From positions 8,340,501 to 8,404,500 of the forward strand of contig JAYKKM010000437.1 of assembly GCA_035772405.1 (NCBI GenBank): a stretch of DNA of 64,000 bases. Direction: 5' to 3'. Positions 21,907-32,300 of this stretch are shown piece after piece (position 1 is the stretch's first letter; each line of letters starts with the position of its first letter). The DNA comes from Chrysogorgia sp. JL179-B06. Lineage: Eukaryota; Cnidaria; Anthozoa; Scleralcyonacea; Chrysogorgiidae. The notes under the pieces are model-generated. The model saw only the letters and a program-made list of their open reading frames with translations, made no database searches and had not been told where the DNA came from. A program made the position numbers and the translations under genes.

Positions 21907-22479
21907 ACATTTTGGGGCATGCATTCATTCTTTTCAGTTGTGTTCCCCCTGAGAGAATAGCTTTCGCCCCCCCAAAAAAATAATTGAATTTCAAATAAAT
22001 ATCTGTGTTCGAATTATAGTATGAATGTATGATATTTCCGACAAGTTCGAAAACATCATCTTCCTATTAATGTTCTGTTAAACTGTCATAGAAGTAATTA
22101 AAAATAATAATCACAATATCTTTGCATGTAATGTTAACCCGAGTATTTTACTAAACTAAAGTACTAATATTTCTCTAGTTTACGCAGCCCTATACTCTAG
22201 TAGGCTTTCTTTTTTAACTAAGCAGAAGGGCGGTAGACGAAATTGTGGAATGATTGAGGCTAAAAGGTAACCCCAGTTGAAAAAACGTCCTGAATATTCA
22301 TGTCGGACTTGCTGACCATTGCATTAATTAAAATATTGTCAGTGGTTCCTAGGCATGCTGATGAGCTCTGGAGCGAAACAATCCAAAATATGAAATTTTA
22401 TACTAAACTTCTGAGCTGAAAAATCACCGATCAGAATGCAGGAAATGCCGTTTGCGGGAATCTAGATGTCAGCATTTTT

Positions 22480-22640
22480 CGGGGGGGGGGGCATGCCCCC
22501 TGGACCCTCATAGAAAGCCTCGCACCTACGGCACTCGGATTATTAGTTAGTATGACCACCCATTTGGGACTAAGTTCGCCACTGACAGGTACAACGAAAA
22601 TGTTGCATTGACCGCCCCCCCCCCAGATTTACGAAGCTTC
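22480..22640. repeat. G-run and hAT-like end fragments
   Basis: Contains a run of G followed by CATGCCCCC (about 22480-22500) and, near 22617-22650, CCTACGCCCCTG, which in reverse complement is a hAT-like CAGGGGCGTAGG end. Partner end not identified. Confidence 0.5.
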
Positions 22641-22702
22641 CTACGCCCCTGCTTATACCTGACAAGCTCTCAGCCAACCTGAATCGAGTACGTTACTCCT
22701 TG

Positions 22703-23451
22703 AAAGTGCCCCTAACCCCATTTTTTTGGTTTAGAATAGAAGCACTCCTAAAATTAGGAAGGATGTAATTCTTTTAAATTTAGCGATAGCTGTTTTTGTC
22801 CTTACGTTATTCCAGTTTTTGTAATATGCAAATAAGGCATGTGATGACATTGAATTGTCGAAGATCTATTTTCGAGTATATCTGCAAAACCATTGATCAA
22901 ACTTTCTCCAAACTTTGCATGTATTTACAGACTAATAAACTAAAAAAGACAGTTCAAGTTTTGTAGTCGTCATGGTAACCAATTAGTTTCCAGACCTCTT
23001 AATTTAAAAAAACAAAACTATTGGTTTTCTCTCAGTGCTGATCATTTTGGAGTTGGTAATATTGAAGGAAGATGCTACAAACTTGACTAATCTTATACTA
23101 AATGTGAAGTTGTAGTAAACTCAGCTATGGCAGAAAACAAAGATTTTCTGAGCCTGAATTTAGAGGTCTGGAAACAAATCCGTTACCATGACGACTACAC
23201 AACTTGAACTGTCTTTTTTAGTTTATTTGTCTGTAAATACAAGCAAAGTTTGGAGAATGTTTGATGAATGGTTTTGAAGATATACTCGAAAATAGATCTT
23301 TCAAAAGTCATCACATGCCTTATTTGCATATTTCAAAAACTTGAATAACTTAAGAACAAAAACAGGCTATCGCCAAAATTTAAAAGAACATACTTCCTAA
23401 TTTTAGGAGTGCTTCATTCTAAACCAAAAAAATCGGGGTTAGGGGCATTTT
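22703..23451. mobile_element. 749-bp palindromic foldback element (AAAGTGCCCCTAACCCC)
   Basis: Left end AAAGTGCCCCTAACCCCAT, right end TCGGGGTTAGGGGCATTTT. The two arms are complementary for roughly 300 bp each, for example AAACTAAAAAAGACAGTTCA against its complement, ATGGTAACC against GTTACCAT, and CCAGACCTCTTAATTTAAA. The centre includes GGAGTTGGTAATATTGAAGG. Truncated relatives lie at 31978 and 47612, a distant one at 60836-61567. No ORF. Confidence 0.9.
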
Positions 23452-24110
23452 AATTTACTTCAGACTTTAATTTTATTGCAGATTTCTTGCTTATGGAATG
23501 ACGCGCGCGCGGTTTGAATAATATTATTATAGTCTGCGAGCATGCTGCGAGGCAGTCGCCACGACGCCACTCGCCCGCAGTGGAGAGTCTGTGAGAGACT
23601 ATTAATTCTAAATTTCTAGACACAGACCTACTCTCATCCGCGTTTTATCCTATCCGCGTTTTCTCATCCGCATCCGCGTTTTACAGTATCCTTATACGCG
23701 ACGCAATTGGCTTTATATTTTGCGTTCGAAATCTCGGGAGAAATGTGAGACGAAATCTCACCCTTGACTGACATGCGTTTTGTGTCTCGAAATATTTTAA
23801 GATCACAAATGATTGCAATCAAATTTTGTTCATGATTAAGATTACTTGCCAGCAACATTCCTTATGAAACTTTGAGCGAACACGGAGATGAGCCAATGAG
23901 CTATGGGGAGCCTGGTTTCGCAAAGCCTATCGGGATGATGTAATAGTTGCAATTTGTCGAATTAAGTATTTAAGTATGTTATAGACGTAATAAGCTCGCT
24001 ACTTGAGGAAGTCCTGCGAGAGGCTTCGCTCTACCTCGTCGAAGATGGATGTCTTCTTGTAGAGATTTGAGAGTCGAGGCGATGTATAAAATATGTATAT
24101 GATGTTTGAC
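23452..24110. other. No gene recognised
   Basis: AT-rich with a CGCGCGCG patch near 23505 and CATCCGCGTTT repeated about 23635-23680. The short minus-strand ORF 23664-23858 has no recognisable domain. Confidence 0.4.
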
Positions 24111-24118
24111 TGTTCTGA

Positions 24119-24181
24119 CCGTGTCTCAATAGCTCAGTGGTTATAAGTCGGAGACCTCGGGTTCGATTCCCGGTTGCCATA
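24119..24181 (+). repeat. tRNA-like sequence without a full anticodon arm
   Basis: Good A box (TAGCTCAGTGG) and B box (GGTTCGATTCC with matching T stem CGGG/CCCG), but only about 15 nt between the D and T arms, too short for a normal anticodon stem-loop plus variable loop. Most likely a SINE head or tRNA pseudogene. Confidence 0.65.
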
Positions 24182-24210
24182 TATTTGACCATTAATAAAT
24201 CCTCTCTTCA

Positions 24211-24612
<402 letters not shown>

Positions 24613-24730
24613 GGAATTTATAATATAGTACTTTATATTCAAATTTCATATCAGGATATAGTATTATATATAAAGTATATATATACTGTGTATATATTAA
24701 ATTAATTTAATTTATAGTACTTCACATAGT

Positions 24731-24917
24731 ATATAGACCTCTTTTATAATGGCGGCCATTTTAAATATTCTTTTATATGCATGTAAATTAGCCTTTCTGT
24801 CATCGTTACAAAGCAAAAATTATTTTGAATTACAAACACGGACGAGGTCAGAAAGGCCAATTTAAATGTATCATAAAAAATAATATTTATTATGGGTACC
24901 ATTATGAAAGATGTGTA
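24731..24917. mobile_element. Short MITE (TATAGACCTCTTTTATAATGG)
   Basis: Inverted ends: ATAGACCTCTTTTATAATGG on the left, ACCATTATGAAAGATGTGTA on the right. It shares its interior (GTTACAAAGCAAAAATTATTT, GAGGTCAGAAAGGC) with the element at 36416-36576. Confidence 0.75.
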
Positions 24918-25269
24918 TGACTGCAACAATATCCATGCTTCATCATTGAAGTACTCCTTAGTGTCCTCTAAGTCAAAATTCAGGGCTCCCACTGGGAGCT
25001 GGTTTGTTTCGTGACATATAAATCTTCTTTACTTGCTTTCTTTCCTCGTGATAGGATTTGTTCGACATTTTTTCTATGAAGGACTACTGCAAGTTTCTTT
25101 TTATACCTTAATTAAAACAATACACTGCTTATAATCAGCAGTAAACTCATAATAGTTGCAGAGTTCATTTTTTTAACTGGAGTATTCAAAAACGAAGCAA
25201 CTGAGATTGAAAGAAATGTTTATCTCGGTTCAATTTTAAAATACTGGATTTTTTTACCTCTAAAATACT

Positions 25270-25520
25270 TGAAAATTACATTACCCTTCGTAAAAACGGT
25301 TTATGTACTTAGAAATTAGTCGGCAATCAGCCAGCCGGCCGGGCCGCTTCGTCGTATATACTTTGAACGTTATATTATAACACACGTGCCTATTATATTA
25401 CGCAAACATGTATACCTTTCGTAAAAACCTCTTTATGTAGTTCGTCAGATCGCAAATGGCCGCCCTTCGCGTTGCCCAAATATTGTCCGATTCAAACGGA
25501 TCACCCAAGACGACCTACCA
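25270..25520 (-). repeat. R-family repeat, reverse orientation
   Basis: CCTTCGTAAAAACGGTTTAT, GAAATTAGTCGGCAATCAG and TTCGTCGTATATACTTTGAAC are the reverse complement of blocks at 7500-8090 and 20320-20690. Confidence 0.7.
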
Positions 25521-26503
25521 TATACGATGGGATCAAGCATACTATTTATAATTAAAATAATAGACATACTGTACATGCAATTTTGTACTAACACTTACTA
25601 TTCTGCAGTATTATAAAGCACAAATGGTATATATTTGGAACTGCATGGATGGATTTAATTGCAACTTCATCAAATTAATTATGTGTCAAAATTATATCTT
25701 TTGAAAATTCTAAATATTCAAAACATTACACACTTTCAAATTTTTCCTCATGGCATCCAATGGTATATAGGACAACTCTCTCCATTAAGTATTTCCGCAA
25801 AATTTGTCAAACGATTTCTGAGCAATAAACAAAAATTATATATTTTTTGAAAATTCTAAATTCTAAATTCTAAATTCTAAATTCTAATACATAACACACT
25901 TTCAAATTTTTAAATTGTTCTATAATAGCTACGAACTAGTCAAACTTGCACCGCAATTGTGATTTTTCAATAGCTTTCTAATGGTATATAGTATCAATCT
26001 CTCTGTTATGTATTTCAAAATGTGTCTGAAGATTTCTGAGTAATATACAGTGCACTATAATAAACATGGTTGTTTTATTGAAAAGTACTATAAAAATATG
26101 TTGTTCTGCGTACTGTGTAGGCGCGGCGAGATTATCACCCTCGCTTCGCTCTACCTCGCTTGGGGAATATTCGGTGGTTTGTAGCTTTGTTTTATGCAAT
26201 TTCTTCCTCCATGTTGAGCAATTTTGCCGATCTTCTTCAAGCATGAAACGTCCCAGGTGCAATTGTCAATTTGTCCCGCATGGAAATATTCTCATATAAA
26301 CACATTATGAAAAACGTCCCGCTTCCTGGTTCACACGAGCGACATCAGCATAATGATAATAATAAGCAAAGCATGACATTTCCTCTGGGACTTGCGAAGA
26401 CAAAACAACGAGAATTTTTCTTTGTTCCGTCTTTTCTTGTGCTTTTTGCTTATTATTCGATTACGATCTTATGCTTATGACGATCCAGTTATATGTCGCA
26501 AGC

Positions 26504-27441
26504 TTGACAGTTATTGCTTCCAGATAGCTATAAAGGTAAGGGGTAAGGGGTAAGGATAGGAGGGACGTTGATTCAGGAAGTAAGGTATGCGGACGATGTG
26601 TTATTGGTGACGACGACCCGACAAGAGTTGGAACAGAACCTGAAGGAGTTTAGAGATGTATGTACGAGGAATGGAATGGAAGTGAACTGGGGCAAAACAA
26701 AGGTCATGGTGATACAAGGAGATGATGACGACCAAGAAGAAGTAAACATCGGAAACGAGAGAGTGGAAGTGGTGCAGAGTTTCCAATATTTGGGACGGAT
26801 TTTTAGTGAAGATGGTGGAGACATGAAAGAACTGAGAAGAAGATGTGCAATGGTGAAGGCTGATCTATGGAGGATGTCGAAGATAATCGGAAGTGGGAAA
26901 GTATCGAAAGATACAAAGGATAGAATCTTTAATTGTATATGTTTATCGAAGCTAATGTACGGGTGTGAGAGTTGGAGAATGAATGAATTGGAAAAGAGGA
27001 TGATTAATGCTGTGGAGTCATGCTATGTGAGGTTGAAAGGAAATGTGAAATGGACAGACATGCGGACAAATACATCGGTCTTTGAGCAAGTAGAAATGGA
27101 ACAGGGTGAATTGTTAAAAAGAGTGATCCGAAGAAAAGCGACGTTTGTGGGACACATATCGAGGATGAACGACGATCGGTTGCTGAAGAGAGTATGGGAG
27201 ATAAGGGATGGACAACGAGAAATGAAGAGGGGACGACGGCGAACGGAGGTGGATGCGGACGTGACCAAGATGTTTGGTGATTACAAGGATGTAAAGGAGA
27301 GAGCGAGAGATAGAGAGAAATGGAGGGAAGACATCAGGATGGGTGAAATGCCAAAACCTAAGAGAACTGTGTTTTCAATGACATTGCGGAGTCAACGGGG
27401 GAAACCCCAGGACTAGTTATTATTATTTATTGACAGTTATT
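26504..27441 (+). mobile_element. 5'-truncated RTE-like LINE with 12-bp target duplication
   Basis: The insert 26516-27429 is flanked by TTGACAGTTATT at 26504-26515 and again at 27430-27441. The matching place in duplication copy 2 (about 41933-41943, AAGCTTGACTTTATTCC) has no insert. It carries the reverse-transcriptase C-terminal ORF and ends TTATTATTATTTA. A 5' truncation and a 12-bp duplication are typical of target-primed reverse transcription. Confidence 0.92.
26547..27416 (+). CDS. Reverse transcriptase C-terminal part of RTE-like LINE
   Basis: Open frame without its N-terminus. It begins just before the catalytic box (YADD at 26586-26597) and continues YADDVLLVTTTRQELEQNL, GMEVNWGKTKVMVIQ, FQYLGRIFSEDGG, then LMYGCESW and a basic C-terminus ending GKPQD and a stop at 27414-27416. 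The order YADD, G-x-x-x-N--KT, YLG-x-x and LMYG-E-W is that of RTE-type and related LINE polymerases. It lacks the endonuclease and RT fingers, so it cannot act alone. It has no internal stop, unlike the other LINE pieces here, consistent with a recent insertion. The first in-frame stop upstream is at 26544-26546; there is no genuine ATG before YADD. Confidence 0.85.
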   Translation, partial: GVRIGGTLIQEVRYADDVLLVTTTRQELEQNLKEFRDVCTRNGMEVNWGKTKVMVIQGDDDDQEEVNIGNERVEVVQSFQYLGRIFSEDGGDMKELRRRCAMVKADLWRMSKIIGSGKVSKDTKDRIFNCICLSKLMYGCESWRMNELEKRMINAVESCYVRLKGNVKWTDMRTNTSVFEQVEMEQGELLKRVIRRKATFVGHISRMNDDRLLKRVWEIRDGQREMKRGRRRTEVDADVTKMFGDYKDVKERARDREKWREDIRMGEMPKPKRTVFSMTLRSQRGKPQD

Positions 27442-27648
27442 CCTTTGTTTTGCCTTTTGTTTTGTCCTTATGCTTATGCTTACGTCTGAACCAGGCTTAA
27501 ATGTCCCCGAAAAACGAGCGAGGATTTGTACCCAGGGACTTTTACAAATCCCGAGGCTTGAGGACACTTTTATAATATAACTTTTGTAATAGGCCGCCAT
27601 GCCCGGCCTTTGTCATTTGAATCTCTGGGGATTGAGTAAAACGCTCTA

Positions 27649-28709
27649 CATTGTGTATAAAAAAAATTGTAAAGAAACGTTAACTATTTAACATGTTTCT
27701 TTGCAGTTATGCTCCTTCATACGATTACAAGTTATCTTAATTTCCCAGGAGTATAAGACCGTTTTCTAAGGGTTCAGTTTTTTTTGATACACACTGTATA
27801 CAGTGTGTATAAAAAACGGAACCGGCATAATATTAATTAATATTCCTTTCAAACAACCTATTGTAGTAGTTTGAAAGCCCTAGACACCTCTGAGCCTTAG
27901 GAAGAGAAAAAGCTTTTAAATACTTTCACCATGCATACACTTCAAGTTATCTTAATTACCCGAGATGTACAGTGTGTATCAAAAAACGGAATCCTTAGGG
28001 CAATTGATAAAAGGAGAATAGTCGACGAAAAGTGCGAATAGTCGACGAATAGTGCGAATAGTCGACGAATAGTGCGAATAGTCGACGAATAGTGCGAATA
28101 GTCGGCGAATAGTCGACGAATAGTGCGAATAGTACGCGAATAGTTGGGAAAATACGGCATGTTGTAAAACATGGACTGATAAAACATGGACTGGTAAAAC
28201 ATTAGTAAAACATGGACTGATAAAACATGGACTGATAAAACTAGGCGGGGGGTTAGGGTTAGGATCTTTGTTGTGTAGGGGTTGGTACTCCTTATAGTTT
28301 TTATAACTCGTTAATTTACGGTAGAGTTCCAACCCAACACAACAAAGATCCTAACCCCCCGCCTAGTTTTATCAGTCCATGTTTTACAACATGCCGTATT
28401 TGCCCAACTATTCGTCGACTATTCGCACTATTCGTCGACTATTCGCACTATTCGCACTATTCTCCTTTTATCAATTGCCGAATCCTTAGTAGTTTGAAAG
28501 TGCTAAACACTTCTGAGCCAAAAAAACATGGTTTTATACACCACGGGCAATTAAATTAAGATAATTTTATATTATGCTGCAAAGTGAAAGTATTTAAAAG
28601 CTTTTACCTTCCTGTGCCTCAGAGGTGTCTATAGGGCTTTCAAACTATCACAATAGGTTGTTTGAAAATAATAATAATTAATTTTCTAAGGTTTTTTTAT
28701 ACACACTGT
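27649..28709. mobile_element. Nested foldback elements (ACAGTGTGTAT family) next to the promoter
   Basis: 27799-28709 has ends TACAGTGTGTATAAAAAACGG and TTTTTTTATACACACTGT, with long complementary arms (for example CTAGACACCTCTGAGCC and its complement near 28620). Immediately before it, 27649-27798 is a shorter relative ending TTTGATACACACTGTA, so the two meet in a perfect palindrome at 27787-27810. A third, 27985-28490, is nested inside. The block ends about 50 bp before the TATA box of the first EGF-TLDc gene. A homologous block at 42150-42780 precedes the second gene. Confidence 0.8.
27985..28490. repeat. Palindrome whose arms are a 20-bp minisatellite
   Basis: Left arm: GCAATTGATAAAAGGAGAAT, then tandem GTCGACGAATAGTGCGAATA units (28020-28140) and TAAAACATGGACTGA repeats. 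Right arm: the same in reverse complement (CTATTCGTCGACTATTCGCA units at about 28408-28460, then CTCCTTTTATCAATTGC). Inner arms pair GGGGGGTTAGGGTTAGGATC with its complement (28246-28265 and 28340-28360). Absent from duplication copy 2. Confidence 0.88.
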
Positions 28710-28759
28710 TTTGCGAGGGAAATTACAATTATTTAAAAATTAATTAACATAACTGAAAC

Positions 28760-28842
28760 TATAAAAGACTCGCGTAGCCCCTTGGCCGTTTAAACAGAAG
28801 AGGAAGACCTGCAAGAGCATAGTAGCTGGAAGTTTGTTCAAG
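28760..28842 (+). promoter_or_regulatory. TATA box and non-coding first exon, gene 1
   Basis: TATAAAAG at 28760-28767, with a conserved stretch after it ending GTTCAAG before donor GTACGA (GT at 28843-28844). The same TATA box, spacing and donor occur in the second gene (42836-42918). Transcription would start near 28790. The first exon (about 28790-28842) would splice to the acceptor TTTCTCACAG ending at 29236, whose exon (29237-29330) carries the ATG. The start site and exon are inferred from conservation and signals. Confidence 0.65.
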
Positions 28843-29266
28843 GTACGATCTATAGGTTTCCAAGAGTTTCAGTCATTAAATTAACTTCACGCTGTTTTGT
28901 GCTGTCTGCTCTGCATTGAACGTACGTTCTCTTTCCTTTGATATAAACAAGAAAGAGAATTGTTTAACATGTGGATTTGGGGGATTTCTGACGAAATCGA
29001 TAAATCTAGCAAGGCAAATTAGGGCGTTTCTCTAACACTTCTTTACGATCTGGTATCTCAAACTAGCATGTTTAATCGATATGACCTGATGCGCGTCCTT
29101 TAGTTTAAATCATCCGTTTGTTTCGCTTTTATTATACGTGTATCTCCTCATTTCTAGACGTTAATGTTCCAACTAATACTTATATAGTTCGATATATTTA
29201 TAATAAAGAACTCGTATGAATACTCCTTTCTCACAGGCTTTATTTGGCACATTTGGCGACTCTGGA

Positions 29267-29330
29267 ATGTTCACGATAAAAGGATTTGTTTTTGAAGTGC
29301 TGTGCTCCCTTCTTCTTCTGCAGTGTACAG
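29267..29330 (+). CDS. Gene 1 coding exon 1: signal peptide
   Basis: Encodes [20 protein letters not shown] plus TG: a short basic start, a hydrophobic core and small residues at the end, as in a secretory leader. Donor ACAG|GTAATC. The exon itself begins upstream at 29237. Confidence 0.88.
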
Positions 29331-32300
29331 GTAATCCAGTCGATGGCAATTCTCTGCAAGTTTCTATATTTATGTGCAATCTTCTCAGACCGTAATATAA
29401 CAATATACTTGCATGCGTTAGTATAGAGAAGAGTGAGATATCCAAACGATGGAAAACGTTCCCGTATACAGTTGTCTTTCATGTGGAACGATTTGCTTTT
29501 TATATTTAGCGTTTCAAGAATTGCAAGTCGAGGATGCTTGCCAGAACGATGGTGAAATATTGAATGGTAGTTACACCAAATGTTCGTGTTCAGCTGGGTA
29601 CAAAGGATTCGACTGCAGTCAAAAAGGTATTATACTAGAGACGTTTATCAAACTAGGACCGTGACGGTAGTTAAAACGTCAATAATGTTAAGCATTTAAA
29701 GGAAGGAACGAAGGTACTGTTAAATGATTACGCGGTATTTTATATCCGAAGCTTGTTTTATCACCAACAAAACGCTTTAGTACTACTGATTAAACGAGTG
29801 AAGTATCTCTTTTGAAGTCGATCTTAAGCTCTCGCGAGTCGCGCCTTTGAGTTTACGCCGTCCTGAAGACGTAAGATGCTCAGATAGCCTGTCGTAAACA
29901 GAACGAAGACTGTATTACAGATTACCCTTGGGAGTACAACAAAATTCGTCCTCGTTTTGCATGAAGCTTTTTTCATTTGATGGACGCCGTGCTCCGTCGT
30001 GTTTGCTAAAGATCCCTACTAACAATTTCCTGAACGTGCGTGAAGTAAATCGGTATAATGAAATATCGGACTTGATTTCATTAAGCAGAATTTCGCCTTG
30101 GACAATGTGAACACAAACAAACGATGACACAAATTCGATGACGTAATGAACCAGCGCTAAATTCTAGAATACCCGTCCACTTTCGCTATTTGCATCTGTT
30201 GACAGTTAGTAAAAGGGTCAAATTACGGAAAGTTCATCATATACAATTGCTTCGTTCTACTTTAAAACCCCATTTAATTTGATAACTATCAACAAGTATA
30301 CACAATATAAACCTTCGACATTATATTTAATGAGATTTTAGAGCAACCTGGTTTCTATTTCTGCCTTTAAATGCGGTTTCAAAAGTGGCAGGGTATTCTA
30401 GAATTGCTCCCCTGCAACGACTACAACTATGAAGACACGACCGCAACCTCCACGGTGACGTTGCCACTCAAATAATATTTTCACGTATTTTCATGAAAAC
30501 CTATGCGGAGTGAAACTAGAAACGTTTAACCGACCATTTGGATTTCATGAGACGTGCATTATACACGAGGGTGCAACTAGAGGGGGGGGGGGGGGGGTAA
30601 GGCTGGTCACGTGACTCCAAGGATATTGGATTATTTTGTAACCTGGCTTATTCTCGCTTATATCATCCGGGGGGCCGGATCGCTGTGAAAACATACCACA
30701 AACTTCTATAATTGAAAGTATAAACAGTATATGGATAATTTAAAAACATTACAATTTATTGGAAAGACAGTACGGACTGCAGACAAGTTGAAAGCCTTGA
30801 ACGAAAAATACGTTGATTTACTGGATATTTGTTGCTGTCATAAGATAAACATGATTAGTATTTAAAATAATAGTCAGTCTGACTGTATCAAAATTGTAAA
30901 TTCGAACTGTTCTGGCGTTGATCATAGGGACTTTAAGATCTACGACGGCAACCTAGGACGCGGGCGACTGCAGCCAAAAGCAATACGGATTTTAGCATTT
31001 GAATGAAACCACGGTCGATTGACTAGCGTATTTGACACTCCAAGCTTGTTTTATGATCTCCAAAACGCTTCAATATTCCTAAAACGATTATAGTGTCTGT
31101 GTTTAAGTCAGTCTTAAGTCACATCTCATCTCTCCGCGAGTTACCGTCGTCCTAAAGACGTGAAAATGCTCTCAGTGGCGTAGTAAACAGAACGAGAACG
31201 GCGTTGAAATTACTCTTGGGAATAAAAATTATTCATTATTGTTTCGCATTCTTTTGTTCATTCTTTTGTTTGAACGACGTAGGTTGCCGTCGTAGATCTT
31301 AAAGTCCCTAATGTTTATCTTATGACAGCAACAAATGTCCGTAAATCAACGCATTTTTCGAAGTAATCCACCATCTTTTAACTTCTGTCTGCAGTCCGTA
31401 CCGTCTTTCCAATAAATTGTAATATCCATATACTGTTTATACTTCAATTATAGAAGTTTGTCGTATGTTTTCACAGCGATCCGGCCCCCCAGTACTGATA
31501 TAAGCGAGAATAAGCCAGGTTACAAAATAATCCAATATCCTTGGAGTCACGTGACCAGCCTTTACCAATCCCGGGCGCTCCCTCCCCGGGTACTGAGAAG
31601 ACCTTGGGTACGAAGTTGAAACTTTGCACAGTACGACACATGCACCTAACATCATTACATTCGAATAGCGAGAATATAATTATTTTTCTATTTCTAATTG
31701 CTTAATCTTCTAAAAATGTAGAAACCTTTACGTCACACGTTATTTCATTTGCATATCACGCAAGTCTAAATTCGAACTACGTAACATATGAAAGCGCTCT
31801 AAATACCATTCCTCGTCATTTTAGGAATTCGTTTAAATCGGACCAACTTAAATTTTCATTTTATAGGCACTTTAACACGAGTATAAGTTTCGTTTATTGC
31901 AAAATCTTTCACATTTTCAGTTTTATTTTCATAATCACACAGTAGCCTCCAAAACCTTTGTTTCGAGAGGGATGATTAAAGTGCCCCTAACCCATTTTTT
32001 GGTTTAGGTTCTTTTAAATGTTTTTGTTCAGTTCAAGTTTTTGTTATATGCAAAAGAGGCATTTGATGACGTAAGATAAGGAAAGCAGAATCGTCGAAGA
32101 TCTATTTTTGAGTATATCTTCAAAACCATCCATCAAACTTTCTCCAAACTTTGCATGTATTTACAGACAAATAAACTAAAAAAGACAGTTCAAGTTATGT
32201 AGTCGTCATGGTAACCGATTTGTATTCGGGCTCAGAAAATCTTTGTTTTCTGCCATAGCAGAGTTTACTACAATTTCACACTTTTAGTTCAGTTTGTAGC

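Noticed and set aside
28160..28360. GGTTAGGGTTAGG and CCCTAACCC words as telomeric sequence
   Set aside because: Single imperfect occurrences inside palindrome arms (also near 13665 and 40000), not (TTAGGG)n arrays.
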